Below are positions 6,556-12,484 of a DNA stretch of 13,055 nt, piece by piece (within the stretch, counting starts at the first letter, position 1; each line of letters starts with the position of its first letter). The notes below the pieces were generated by a model. The model did not search any database and was not told where the DNA came from. It saw nothing but the letters and a program-made list of their open reading frames with translations. The DNA lies in the NCBI GenBank assembly GCA_903890265.1, contig CAITAM010000136.1:1-13055 (forward strand). Direction: 5' to 3'. The stretch is from an uncultured Pseudomonadota bacterium. Its GTDB lineage: Bacteria; Pseudomonadota; Gammaproteobacteria; Steroidobacterales; Steroidobacteraceae. Both the position numbers and the translations under genes were made by a program.

Positions 6556-8199
6556 ATGGTGGGCAGCAAACAGGGCGAGTCGGGCTTTCTGTCCCGTGAA
6601 CGGTCGATCGCAGGGCCCGGTTTCAACCGCTGGCTCGTGCCGCCGGCAGCCCTCGCGATTCATCTCTGCATCGGCATGGCCTACGGCTTCAGCGTGTTCT
6701 GGCTGCCGCTCTCCAAGGCGATCGGCATCAGCGAGGCGCGCGTCTGCGGCCCCGAGCTCGGTCTGCTCGGCGAAATACTGGCCAGTGACTGTGACTGGAA
6801 GATCAGTCTGCTGGGCTGGACGTTCACGTTGTTCTTTGTCTTCCTGGGCTCCGCTGCGGCGCTCTTTGGCGGCTGGCTGGAAACGGCCGGTCCACGCAAG
6901 GCCGGCGTGGTCTCGGCGCTCTGCTGGTGCGGCGGGCTGTTGCTGTCCGCGCTCGGCGTCTACCTGCACCAGCTCCTCCTGATCTGGTTCGGCGCCGGCG
7001 TCATCGGCGGCATCGGGCTCGGCCTCGGCTACATCTCACCCGTCTCGACGCTGATCAAGTGGTTTCCGGACCGTCGGGGTCTCGCGACGGGCCTCGCGAT
7101 CATGGGATTTGGCGGCGGCGCCATGATCGGCGCGCCGCTGGCCGACCGTCTGATGACCCACTTCGCGACCAGCCAGTCGGTCGGTGTCTGGCAAACCTTC
7201 GTCGTGCTGGCCCTCGGCTACTTCGTCTTCATGATGGCGGGCGCGCTCGGCTACCGCGTGCCGGCGACTGGCTGGGCACCGGCGGGCTTCGTGCCGCCAC
7301 CGCCGTCGGCCAACGCCATGGTCACGTCGCGGCATGTGCACGTGGACGTGGCCTGGAAAACGCCGCAGTTCTGGCTGCTGTGGAGCGTGCTGTGCCTGAA
7401 CGTCTCGGCAGGCATTGGCGTGCTCGCGATGGCCTCGCCGATGCTGCAGGAGATCTTCGGCGGGCGGATGCTGGGCCTTGATCTCGGCTTCGACGCGCTT
7501 AACGCCCTGCAGAAGAAGCAGCTCGCGGCGATCGCGGCCGGGTTCACCGGCCTGCTCAGTCTGTGCAACATCGGCGGGCGGATTTTCTGGGCATCAGGCT
7601 CCGACTGGCTGGGTCGCAAGCTGACCTACGCGATTTTCTTCGTCCTTGGCCTCGTGCTCTACGCACTCATCCCGGGTGCTGCCCACGCGGGTAACAAGCT
7701 GCTGTTCGTCTTCTCCTTCGGCATCATCCTCTCGATGTACGGCGGTGGTTTCGCGACGATCCCGGCGTACCTCGCCGACATCTTCGGCACCGAGATGGTC
7801 GGCGCCATTCACGGCCGCCTGCTGACCGCGTGGTCGACCGCCGGCGTGCTGGGCCCCGTGCTCGTCAATTACCTGCGCGAATACCAGATCAGCCACGGGG
7901 TACCGAAGGCCGAGGCCTACGATCGCACGATGTACGTCCTGGCAGCGCTGCTGCTGCTGGGTTTCTTCTGCAACCTGCTGGTCCGTCCGGTGGACCCGCG
8001 CTACCAGATGAGCGACGAGGAGGTTGCGGCCCTGCGACGCGCCAAGGGCGGCGCCGGGCAGGTCGGCGCGGCTGCGCCCTCGCAGGCAGCGAGCGGCGCG
8101 TCGTTTGTCGTCGTGGCGCTCGCCTGGCTTGGCGTTGGGTTGCCGCTCGCCTGGGGCATCAGCGTCACGCTCGGCAAGGCGGCGGCGTTCTTTCGCTGA
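6556..8199 (+). CDS. OFA family MFS transporter with fused C-terminal small-subunit-like helix
   Basis: A 547-residue transporter with twelve predicted helices, of the oxalate/formate antiporter-like (OFA) branch of the major facilitator superfamily. Diagnostic segments: the first helix with G-M-A-Y-G-F-S-V-F-W-L-P-L (40-52), the loop and helix K-W-F-P-D-R-R-G-L-A-T-G-L (168-180) leading into G-F-G-G-G-A, and G-R-I-F-W-A-S-G-S-D-W-L-G-R-K (341-355), the second-half MFS loop. A Cys-containing loop (about 61-82) separates helices 1 and 2. OFA members move small carboxylates such as oxalate, formate or pyruvate; the substrate here cannot be read from sequence. After helix 12 a flexible linker (about 485-515) joins an extra helix, A-L-A-W-L-G-V-G-L-P-L-A-W-G (521-534) then T-L-G-K-A. 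It resembles the separate small subunit found beside relatives. No pathway gene adjoins it. The ribosome site is poor (G-rich only). A perfect TTGACA at 6445-6450 lacks a spaced -10. Confidence 0.9.
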   Translation: MVGSKQGESGFLSRERSIAGPGFNRWLVPPAALAIHLCIGMAYGFSVFWLPLSKAIGISEARVCGPELGLLGEILASDCDWKISLLGWTFTLFFVFLGSAAALFGGWLETAGPRKAGVVSALCWCGGLLLSALGVYLHQLLLIWFGAGVIGGIGLGLGYISPVSTLIKWFPDRRGLATGLAIMGFGGGAMIGAPLADRLMTHFATSQSVGVWQTFVVLALGYFVFMMAGALGYRVPATGWAPAGFVPPPPSANAMVTSRHVHVDVAWKTPQFWLLWSVLCLNVSAGIGVLAMASPMLQEIFGGRMLGLDLGFDALNALQKKQLAAIAAGFTGLLSLCNIGGRIFWASGSDWLGRKLTYAIFFVLGLVLYALIPGAAHAGNKLLFVFSFGIILSMYGGGFATIPAYLADIFGTEMVGAIHGRLLTAWSTAGVLGPVLVNYLREYQISHGVPKAEAYDRTMYVLAALLLLGFFCNLLVRPVDPRYQMSDEEVAALRRAKGGAGQVGAAAPSQAASGASFVVVALAWLGVGLPLAWGISVTLGKAAAFFR

Positions 8200-8247
8200 G
8201 CGGCGATCGCGAGCCCGGCGGCGGCGCGAGTGGCCAACACCGGGACA

Positions 8248-8278
8248 GTGCGGACGGGCGCTAACCGCCCGTCCGCAC
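8248..8278. terminator. perfect 13-bp hairpin between convergent genes
   Basis: GTGCGGACGGGCG and its exact reverse complement are separated by CTAAC, giving a 13-bp, GC-rich stem with a 5-base loop. It sits 48 bases after the transporter stop and 9 bases beyond the DUF3597 stop, exactly in a convergent junction, as expected of a shared bidirectional terminator. Neither side has a T-tract, so it may work with Rho or as a 3'-end stabiliser rather than as a textbook intrinsic terminator. Confidence 0.7.
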
Positions 8279-8287
8279 CGTATGCGC

Positions 8288-8698
8288 TCAGTGCAGCAGG
8301 TCGGCCGGGACGTTGCCGCCGTTCGCCGCGAGCTTCTGCAGAACCGTGCTGTGCAGCCACATGTTCATCTGCGCCGAGTCGGCCATCTTGTCGGCCGGGC
8401 AGCCGAGTTCGGTCGCGAGTTCCTTGCGTGCGGTCAGGCTGCTGTCGAGACCGAGGAGCTTCATGAGGTCGACGATCGAGGTCCGCCAGTTGAGCTTCTC
8501 GGCGCTCTTGGCTGCCAGCGCCTCGAGCTGACCGACGACGTCCACCACGCTGATCGCGGCCGGTGCCGCGGGTGCCGCGACCGGTGCTGCCGCGGGCGCG
8601 GCGGCCGGTTCAGCGGCTGCGGCTGCCGGGGCGGCGGCCGGTGCCGCGTCGTGACTGCCAAATCCAAGCTTCGAGAGAATGCTGCCAAAGATGCTCAT
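8288..8698 (-). CDS. DUF3597 domain-containing protein
   Basis: A 136-residue protein. It opens with M-S-I-F-G-S-I-L-S-K-L-G-F-G (1-14), a short amphipathic start typical of DUF3597 proteins. An Ala/Pro linker (about 18-49) is almost free of other residues. The helical DUF3597 core (50-136) carries V-V-D-V-V-G-Q-L-E-A-L-A (51-62), L-N-W-R-T-S-I-V-D-L-M-K-L-L-G-L-D (69-85), R-K-E-L-A-T-E-L-G (91-99) and M-N-M-W-L-H (111-116). The fold is LysM-like in size but functionally uncharacterised. There is no signal peptide or membrane helix. AGGAG stands 7 bases before the ATG and a TATAAA -10 lies further upstream, so the gene probably has its own transcript although it follows the Sco gene by 112 bases. 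The linker's codons are nearly all GCN and CCN, hence the GC-rich repetitive DNA. Confidence 0.88.
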   Translation of the reverse strand: MSIFGSILSKLGFGSHDAAPAAAPAAAAAEPAAAPAAAPVAAPAAPAAISVVDVVGQLEALAAKSAEKLNWRTSIVDLMKLLGLDSSLTARKELATELGCPADKMADSAQMNMWLHSTVLQKLAANGGNVPADLLH

Positions 8699-8705
8699 CG
8701 GGTAA

Positions 8706-8757
8706 CTCCTGCATACGACGGTGTGGCGCGACGTTGCGCCAGCGCACCGCGTTTATA
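8706..8757 (-). promoter_or_regulatory. DUF3597 leader: -10 box, hairpin and ribosome site
   Basis: On the minus strand, TATAAA (8752-8757) is a good -10; no convincing -35 precedes it. A 6-bp stem with a 6-base loop (TGGCGC/GCGCCA, 8724-8741) then lies in the presumed leader, followed by AGGAG (8706-8710), 7 bases from the ATG. The ribosome site is strong; the promoter and the hairpin's role are inferred. Confidence 0.45.
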
Positions 8758-8810
8758 GCAAGAACGGCCGACAACGACCGTGAACATTCGGTGGCGGCGC
8801 CCGTCACGCA

Positions 8811-9425
8811 TCACGGGCGGGCCGCCTGGATCCGGTCGAAGTCCTGCTGCAGCGTCGCCGCCGTCAGCTTGCCGGTCAGTACGGCAGCGAGGCTGCCGCG
8901 GGGATCGACGACGAAGATCGCGCCGGTGTGATCGACCGCGTAATTGCCGGCCTGTTCCCGGTGCACGATGACCGCGGTGTCGAGCGAGCGCGCAAACGCG
9001 TCGATGGTCGCCGGGTCGTCGGCGGTGAGCCCGACGAAGTCGGGACTGAACTGACGGACGAAGGCCTTGACCTCGGTGGGGGAATCCCGCGCCGGGTCCG
9101 CCGATACGAACACCACCCTCGGGCCGCTCCTGCCCCGGCCGGCTTCGCGTCGCTCGAATCCGGCGAGCGTGGCGAGCGTTGCCGGGCAGAGGCTGCTGCA
9201 GTGGGTGTAGCCAAAGAACAGCAGGGACCAGCGACCGGTAAGCTGGGTGCGGGTAAAGGGGTGACCGCCGTCGTCGATCAGCCTGAATGGCGGCACGGCC
9301 GGGCGGGGCGCGAGCCAGTCACCGCTCTTCAGGGACACCGTGGCCGGCGCGGCGCCGGCGGCGGCCGTCGCCACGACGAGACCGACGACCGAGAGCGCCT
9401 TAAGAAAGTCTGCGCGCGCGCTCAC
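8811..9425 (-). CDS. SCO1/SenC family copper protein
   Basis: A 204-residue exported thioredoxin-fold protein. A signal or anchor segment (about 8-27) precedes the Sco domain (about 38-200). The copper ligands are all present: the C-S-S-L-C pair (Cys76, Cys80) inside F-F-G-Y-T-H-C-S-S-L-C-P, and the distal His166 in Y-A-V-D-H-T-G. The family strand V-V-F-V-S-A-D-P-A-R-D (104-114) is also intact. Sco proteins bind copper in the periplasm and help build the CuA site of cytochrome c oxidase, or act as thiol redox partners. No oxidase gene is in the window. The start is GTG at 9425, and its first bases overlap the upstream stop as GTGA, so translation is probably coupled to the YHYH lipoprotein. 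That pairing suggests a shared envelope or copper role. Confidence 0.93.
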   Translation of the reverse strand: MSARADFLKALSVVGLVVATAAAGAAPATVSLKSGDWLAPRPAVPPFRLIDDGGHPFTRTQLTGRWSLLFFGYTHCSSLCPATLATLAGFERREAGRGRSGPRVVFVSADPARDSPTEVKAFVRQFSPDFVGLTADDPATIDAFARSLDTAVIVHREQAGNYAVDHTGAIFVVDPRGSLAAVLTGKLTAATLQQDFDRIQAARP

Positions 9426-10777
9426 AGCCGGGCTCCGTCACGGCGACCGGGCGGCAGCCGGTCGACGACCCGGGTCATCGCCCGCGAACGGTCCGCGCCG
9501 TCCGGTCCCGTGCGGTCCGTCAGCCGCGCGTAGCGCCGGGTGCAGGCCAGTGCTTTCGCGAGAGCCATCTTGACCTGACTGACCGTGCCGCTGTAGCAGT
9601 TCAGCGACGACTGCTTGCCGGTCACGTTGACGGGCAGCACGTAGTGGTAGATGCCGCTCGGGAACTCAGGCGTCGGACTGGTGATGCCGTTGCAGCTGTC
9701 TAGCGTGGACACGTCGATCACGTTGCCGCTGATATCGCGACCGCCGTAGATCGGAAAGCCGTCAAGCGCGATGCCGATCAGGTGTGACGGACCGTCCGCG
9801 AGATCGACGGTCGCCGTGAGGCAGGTCGGAACGCCATGGTAGTGCCAGTCGTAGCCGGCACTGAGCGGCGTCGGGTGCGAGTTGCACTTGTCGATGAACG
9901 ACGCCGTGAACTTCGCTCCGCTGCTGTCGGTGAACGTGTAGGAGACGTTGTCGGAGAGGGCCGGTGTCTGCGCGCCGCCACCTTCGTAGGGGTTGAACAG
10001 CGCCTCGCCCGTGAGCATGTAGCCGATCACGCCCATGTTGGTGCTGGTGGTCGAGGTGGCTTTCTGCGGGCAGATGTTGATCGTGGCGGTCGAGCCGTTG
10101 ATCGACGAGGCGGTGTAGGGCACGACCGACATCGCCATGCCGCTGACCGGCGTCGTGGCCACCTGGGTCGGGTACTCGGTGGTGACGGGCGCGAGATAAT
10201 AGGCCGCGTGATACGCGGGTACGCCGGTCGTTGCGATGGTCATCGAGCAGTCGCCGCTGTAGCTCACCGAGGCAGCCGCTTCCCAGCTGAGTCTCTTGTA
10301 GACCGCGGGATAGGCGCTGGCCGTCGTCGCGGCCGCCGGCGTGACGGCGACGGTGGCCGACGAAGGGCCCGTCCCGGCCGAGTTCGTGGCCGTCACGCTG
10401 CAGCTGTACGCCGTGCCGTTCGTCAGGGATGTCACGGTCACCGGACTGCCGGAGCCGGTAGCGCTCTTCGTCGAACCACCGCCGGTGCAGCTGGCCGTGT
10501 AGGCCGTGATGGTGGCGCCGCCGTTCGATGCCGGCGCGCTGAACGCGATCGCGGCCGATCCGTCGCCGGCGGTCGCCGTGCCGATGGTGGGTGCACCGGG
10601 CACCGTTACGGTGCCGGACGCCAGCGAGGTTGTCGTGCTGCCGCCGCCGCAGGCGGCGAGCAAGGCGAGGCTGGCGACGGCGCCGAGGCCCGCGGCATCG
10701 CGTGTCAATCGGCACGCGCGGGACGACGGGATCGCTCGATCCGAAAAAAGGAACGGAAATCGGCGTGGGTGCGACAT
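9422..10777 (-). CDS. YHYH-domain lipoprotein with fibronectin type III domain
   Basis: A 451-residue predicted lipoprotein. A basic N-region and hydrophobic core lead to the lipobox L-A-A-C, with lipidated Cys43 followed by G-G-G-S-T-T-T. A fibronectin type III domain (about 59-148) starts at V-P-G-A-P-T-I and ends V-A-V-T-P. The YHYH domain (about 155-385) includes G-E-A-L-F-N-P-Y-E (257-265), a D-K-C-N-S-H-P segment (296-302), W-H-Y-H-G-V-P (311-317), I-G-I-A-L-D-G-F-P-I-Y-G (334-345) and I-Y-H-Y-V-L (376-381). The first Tyr of the name motif is Trp here. Many His, Cys and Tyr suggest metal binding, but the family's activity is unproven. The C-terminal 60 residues (about 392-451) are basic and look unlike the domain. 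GGAG stands 6 bases before the ATG. It overlaps the Sco gene by 4 bases. Confidence 0.85.
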   Translation of the reverse strand: MSHPRRFPFLFSDRAIPSSRACRLTRDAAGLGAVASLALLAACGGGSTTTSLASGTVTVPGAPTIGTATAGDGSAAIAFSAPASNGGATITAYTASCTGGGSTKSATGSGSPVTVTSLTNGTAYSCSVTATNSAGTGPSSATVAVTPAAATTASAYPAVYKRLSWEAAASVSYSGDCSMTIATTGVPAYHAAYYLAPVTTEYPTQVATTPVSGMAMSVVPYTASSINGSTATINICPQKATSTTSTNMGVIGYMLTGEALFNPYEGGGAQTPALSDNVSYTFTDSSGAKFTASFIDKCNSHPTPLSAGYDWHYHGVPTCLTATVDLADGPSHLIGIALDGFPIYGGRDISGNVIDVSTLDSCNGITSPTPEFPSGIYHYVLPVNVTGKQSSLNCYSGTVSQVKMALAKALACTRRYARLTDRTGPDGADRSRAMTRVVDRLPPGRRDGARL

Positions 10778-11124
10778 GGCAGGCTCCGTGCGGGTCGGTG
10801 GTTCCGGGCCGAACGGGAGTGCCAGAGGCCTTCCGATTCAGCATGGGACTACTGTGGCGACGGATTGTGGGTCAATGATGGAGGGCGACCGTGGCTGGAG
10901 CGTTGCGTGCGACACGGCGCTAGAATCTGAAGCGCATGCCGGGCGCGTCTTGGGTCACCGGCGGCGGCGCTGATCGCCGCGTTTCCGTCGCGATGACGGG
11001 AGCGGTCAGCTTGGCTGCGACCCGGGTCGCGCTCGCAGGCCGGCGCGCTTGGGCAGCTGCCGCACGCGGGCCGACGTTGCGGGTTCACGGCCGGTCGGGC
11101 CCTTCTGCCGACGGAGAAACAGAC
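10778..11124. other. divergent intergenic region, lipoprotein and small membrane protein
   Basis: These 347 bases hold no gene I can support. An open frame begins with ATG at 10936 and joins the small membrane protein, but its first 63 codons are Arg/Ala/Gly-rich, lack a family look and have no ribosome site, so it is treated as leader. GGAG at 10784-10787 serves the lipoprotein on the minus strand. A minus-strand TTGACC about 95 bases upstream of that start and a forward TAGAAT (10921-10926) are isolated promoter-like hexamers without good partners. Confidence 0.5.
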
Positions 11125-11388
11125 GTGGCCGAACGCGGTTTTCCGACGTATGCCCTCCTTCTGATGGGCGTCGCGATCGCCTACCTGCTCGGTACGATCG
11201 TGAGAAATGCCGTCACGCGGGCAGTGATCCTGCGTGACGAATCCGGGGATGCGATTCGGCTGACGCCCGAGGTGGCGCCGCTCCGCTATTGGCTGCATAT
11301 CGTCAAGAAGGCGATCGTCGCGATCTTCCTGACCGGGATCTGCGTACTGATTCTCTTGTACGGGCCGCACCCGCAGCGCATTCCCTGA
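11125..11388 (+). CDS. small two-helix membrane protein, unknown function
   Basis: I do not recognise this 87-residue protein. Two membrane helices are clear: about 9-25 (Y-A-L-L-L-M-G-V-A-I-A-Y-L-L-G) and about 62-80 (K-A-I-V-A-I-F-L-T-G-I-C-V-L-I-L-L-Y-G). A charged loop lies between them with V-I-L-R-D-E-S-G-D-A-I-R-L-T-P (34-48) and a P-L-R-Y-W turn. The start is GTG at 11125, supported by GGAG (11113-11116) 8 bases before it; the longer frame from 10936 adds an implausible Arg-rich stretch. It diverges from the YHYH lipoprotein and converges on the DUF3592 gene, 16 bases from its stop. A role in the envelope is all that can be said. Confidence 0.6.
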   Translation: MAERGFPTYALLLMGVAIAYLLGTIVRNAVTRAVILRDESGDAIRLTPEVAPLRYWLHIVKKAIVAIFLTGICVLILLYGPHPQRIP

Positions 11389-11404
11389 CGGAGCGGGTCG
11401 TGCC

Positions 11405-12106
11405 TCAGGCGTCGTCGGCGAGTTTGGGCAGGGCCGAGAGATCGACGTGATAGGTCGTCATGTCGCCGGGTCGCACGTACACGGTGAACGTTTTCGTCGT
11501 GAGGAACTTCTCGGGGTTGTACCAGAGGTTGTCGCTGCGAAAGAGATACGCCTGGCCGGATTTCGGTTCGCGCCACTCGACGAGGATCTGGTACGGATGG
11601 CGGCCATCGACCGACGTGCCGGTATCGACGAGGACGTCCTTTAATTCCGCGACGAGGGCCGTGCCCCGCGTTCGCAGGCTCGCCGCCGTCCGTCCGTGTC
11701 GCCAGCGAAGCAGACTGCTGCCAAGGCCGACCGCGCTGAACGCCGTGCCGATCAGCGTCAGGAAGCCGGTGACCCCCCAGAGCTGCGCGAAAGTATGAAT
11801 CCGGGCGTCATTGACGTTACCGGGGTCGTACAGCACCTCGACGCGCTGACCCCGGTTAAATTGCGGCGGGTAGCTCCCGTACGAGGTCGTAAACCGCGAG
11901 CGCTCGCCGTCGTGCGTGAATTCCACGACCGGCGCGTAGGTAGAGCCGTTGCGCGAGGGTCGCTGGTAGAGGTCGACGACTTCGCCAGGCGCCCGCACCG
12001 CCCGCTGAAGGAAGGTCGCGGTCTTGATGCCGGTCAGCAGGGCGAGCGCGAGCAGCACGAGCCCCGCGAGCGCAAAGAACCTCAGCAGCAATCGTGGGTT
12101 CTTCAT
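11405..12106 (-). CDS. DUF3592 domain-containing membrane protein
   Basis: A 233-residue protein with two membrane helices (about 8-27 and 109-132) and soluble segments after each. Between the helices is the DUF3592 pattern: G-E-V-V-D-L (41-46), Y-A-P-V-V-E-F (57-63), a F-T-T-S-Y-G strand (72-77) and R-G-Q-R-V-E-V-L-Y-D-P (85-95) with N-V-N-D-A-R. The C-terminal part (about 147-225) looks like a second, looser copy: G-T-A-L-V-A-E-L, P-Y-Q-I-L-V-E-W, then T-F-T-V-Y-V-R-P-G-D. DUF3592 proteins are beta-rich membrane-associated proteins of unknown function. The ATG at 12106 begins a normal positive-inside N-terminus (M-K-N-P-R); the ribosome site is weak. It converges on the small membrane protein; upstream lie about 200 bases without a gene, then the tRNA. 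Confidence 0.82.
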   Translation of the reverse strand: MKNPRLLLRFFALAGLVLLALALLTGIKTATFLQRAVRAPGEVVDLYQRPSRNGSTYAPVVEFTHDGERSRFTTSYGSYPPQFNRGQRVEVLYDPGNVNDARIHTFAQLWGVTGFLTLIGTAFSAVGLGSSLLRWRHGRTAASLRTRGTALVAELKDVLVDTGTSVDGRHPYQILVEWREPKSGQAYLFRSDNLWYNPEKFLTTKTFTVYVRPGDMTTYHVDLSALPKLADDA

Positions 12107-12311
12107 GCTCTGCGCACGCTCACCGGGTAGCCGTCGTCGGAGGGTAACGGTTGGTCGTGCATCCCGCGAGCGGGTGAAAACGCACGGGTGGGGCGGCTAA
12201 AGTCACGCGCGGCGCCTCCTGCGTCGTCGTCTGGCAGGCAGCGCTGGCGGTTCGGTGCCAACGGCGCACGCCGCCGGATTGCCGTTCGGCAGGCGTAACT
12301 CATTGAAAAGA

Positions 12312-12387
12312 TGGCGCTCCCAGAGGGATTCGAACCCTCGTACCAGCCTTGAGAGGGCTGTGTCCTGGGCCTCTAGACGATGGGAGC
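12312..12387 (-). tRNA. tRNA-Glu (anticodon CTC)
   Basis: The minus strand folds as a complete 76-base cloverleaf. The acceptor stem is GCTCCCA/TGGGAGC (7 bp) and the D-arm sequence CGTCTAGAGGCC is typical of glutamate tRNAs. The anticodon stem CAGCC/GGCTG bounds the loop CTCTCAA, whose bases 34-36 are CTC (12351-12353), reading GAG. The T-arm is GAGGG-TTCGAAT-CCCTC, the discriminator is G, and CCA is encoded. Bacteria often have only the TTC isoacceptor, so a CTC gene implies a second tRNA-Glu elsewhere. It is transcribed away from pcnB from its own promoter. Confidence 0.97.
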
Positions 12388-12395
12388 GCTGGTGG

Positions 12396-12417
12396 GGAGT
12401 CTTCAATTGAAGTCTCC
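12396..12417. repeat. 22-bp near-perfect palindrome in the tRNA leader
   Basis: GGAG and CTCC flank a perfect 12-bp palindrome, CTTCAATTGAAG, with one mismatched base on each side. It lies between the tRNA-Glu promoter and the tRNA 5' end, and upstream of pcnB on the other strand. It could be an operator, or a leader hairpin that guides tRNA processing. Confidence 0.5.
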
Positions 12418-12433
12418 TGCCTAGGACATTGGT

Positions 12434-12461
12434 ATTATAGAAGGTTATTGCCACTTCACAA
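12434..12461 (-). promoter_or_regulatory. sigma-70 promoter for tRNA-Glu
   Basis: On the minus strand a perfect TATAAT (12434-12439) is preceded, after 16 bases, by TTGTGA (12456-12461), which is 4 of 6 to consensus. Transcription would start near 12427, about 40 bases before the tRNA. This is the best promoter in the window, in its most AT-rich stretch. Read forward, the same bases give TATTAT (12433-12438), a possible -10 for pcnB, so the two promoters may overlap. Confidence 0.7.
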
Positions 12462-12484
12462 GCAAATCAGGGCGGCCGTCACCT

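Noticed and set aside
8575..8645. GC-rich repetitive DNA as a minisatellite
   Set aside because: It is simply the codons of the Ala/Pro linker of the DUF3597 protein; no exact repeat unit is kept.
10936..11124. ATG-initiated extension of the small membrane protein
   Set aside because: Arg/Ala/Gly-rich with no domain look and no ribosome site, while the GTG at 11125 has a good one.
12280..12291. TGCC/GGCA hairpin downstream of the tRNA as a terminator
   Set aside because: A 4-bp stem with no T-tract on the correct side; too weak to call.
12103..12454. Open frames between the DUF3592 gene and pcnB
   Set aside because: They run through the tRNA or are Arg-rich shadows with no ribosome site; none looks like a protein.
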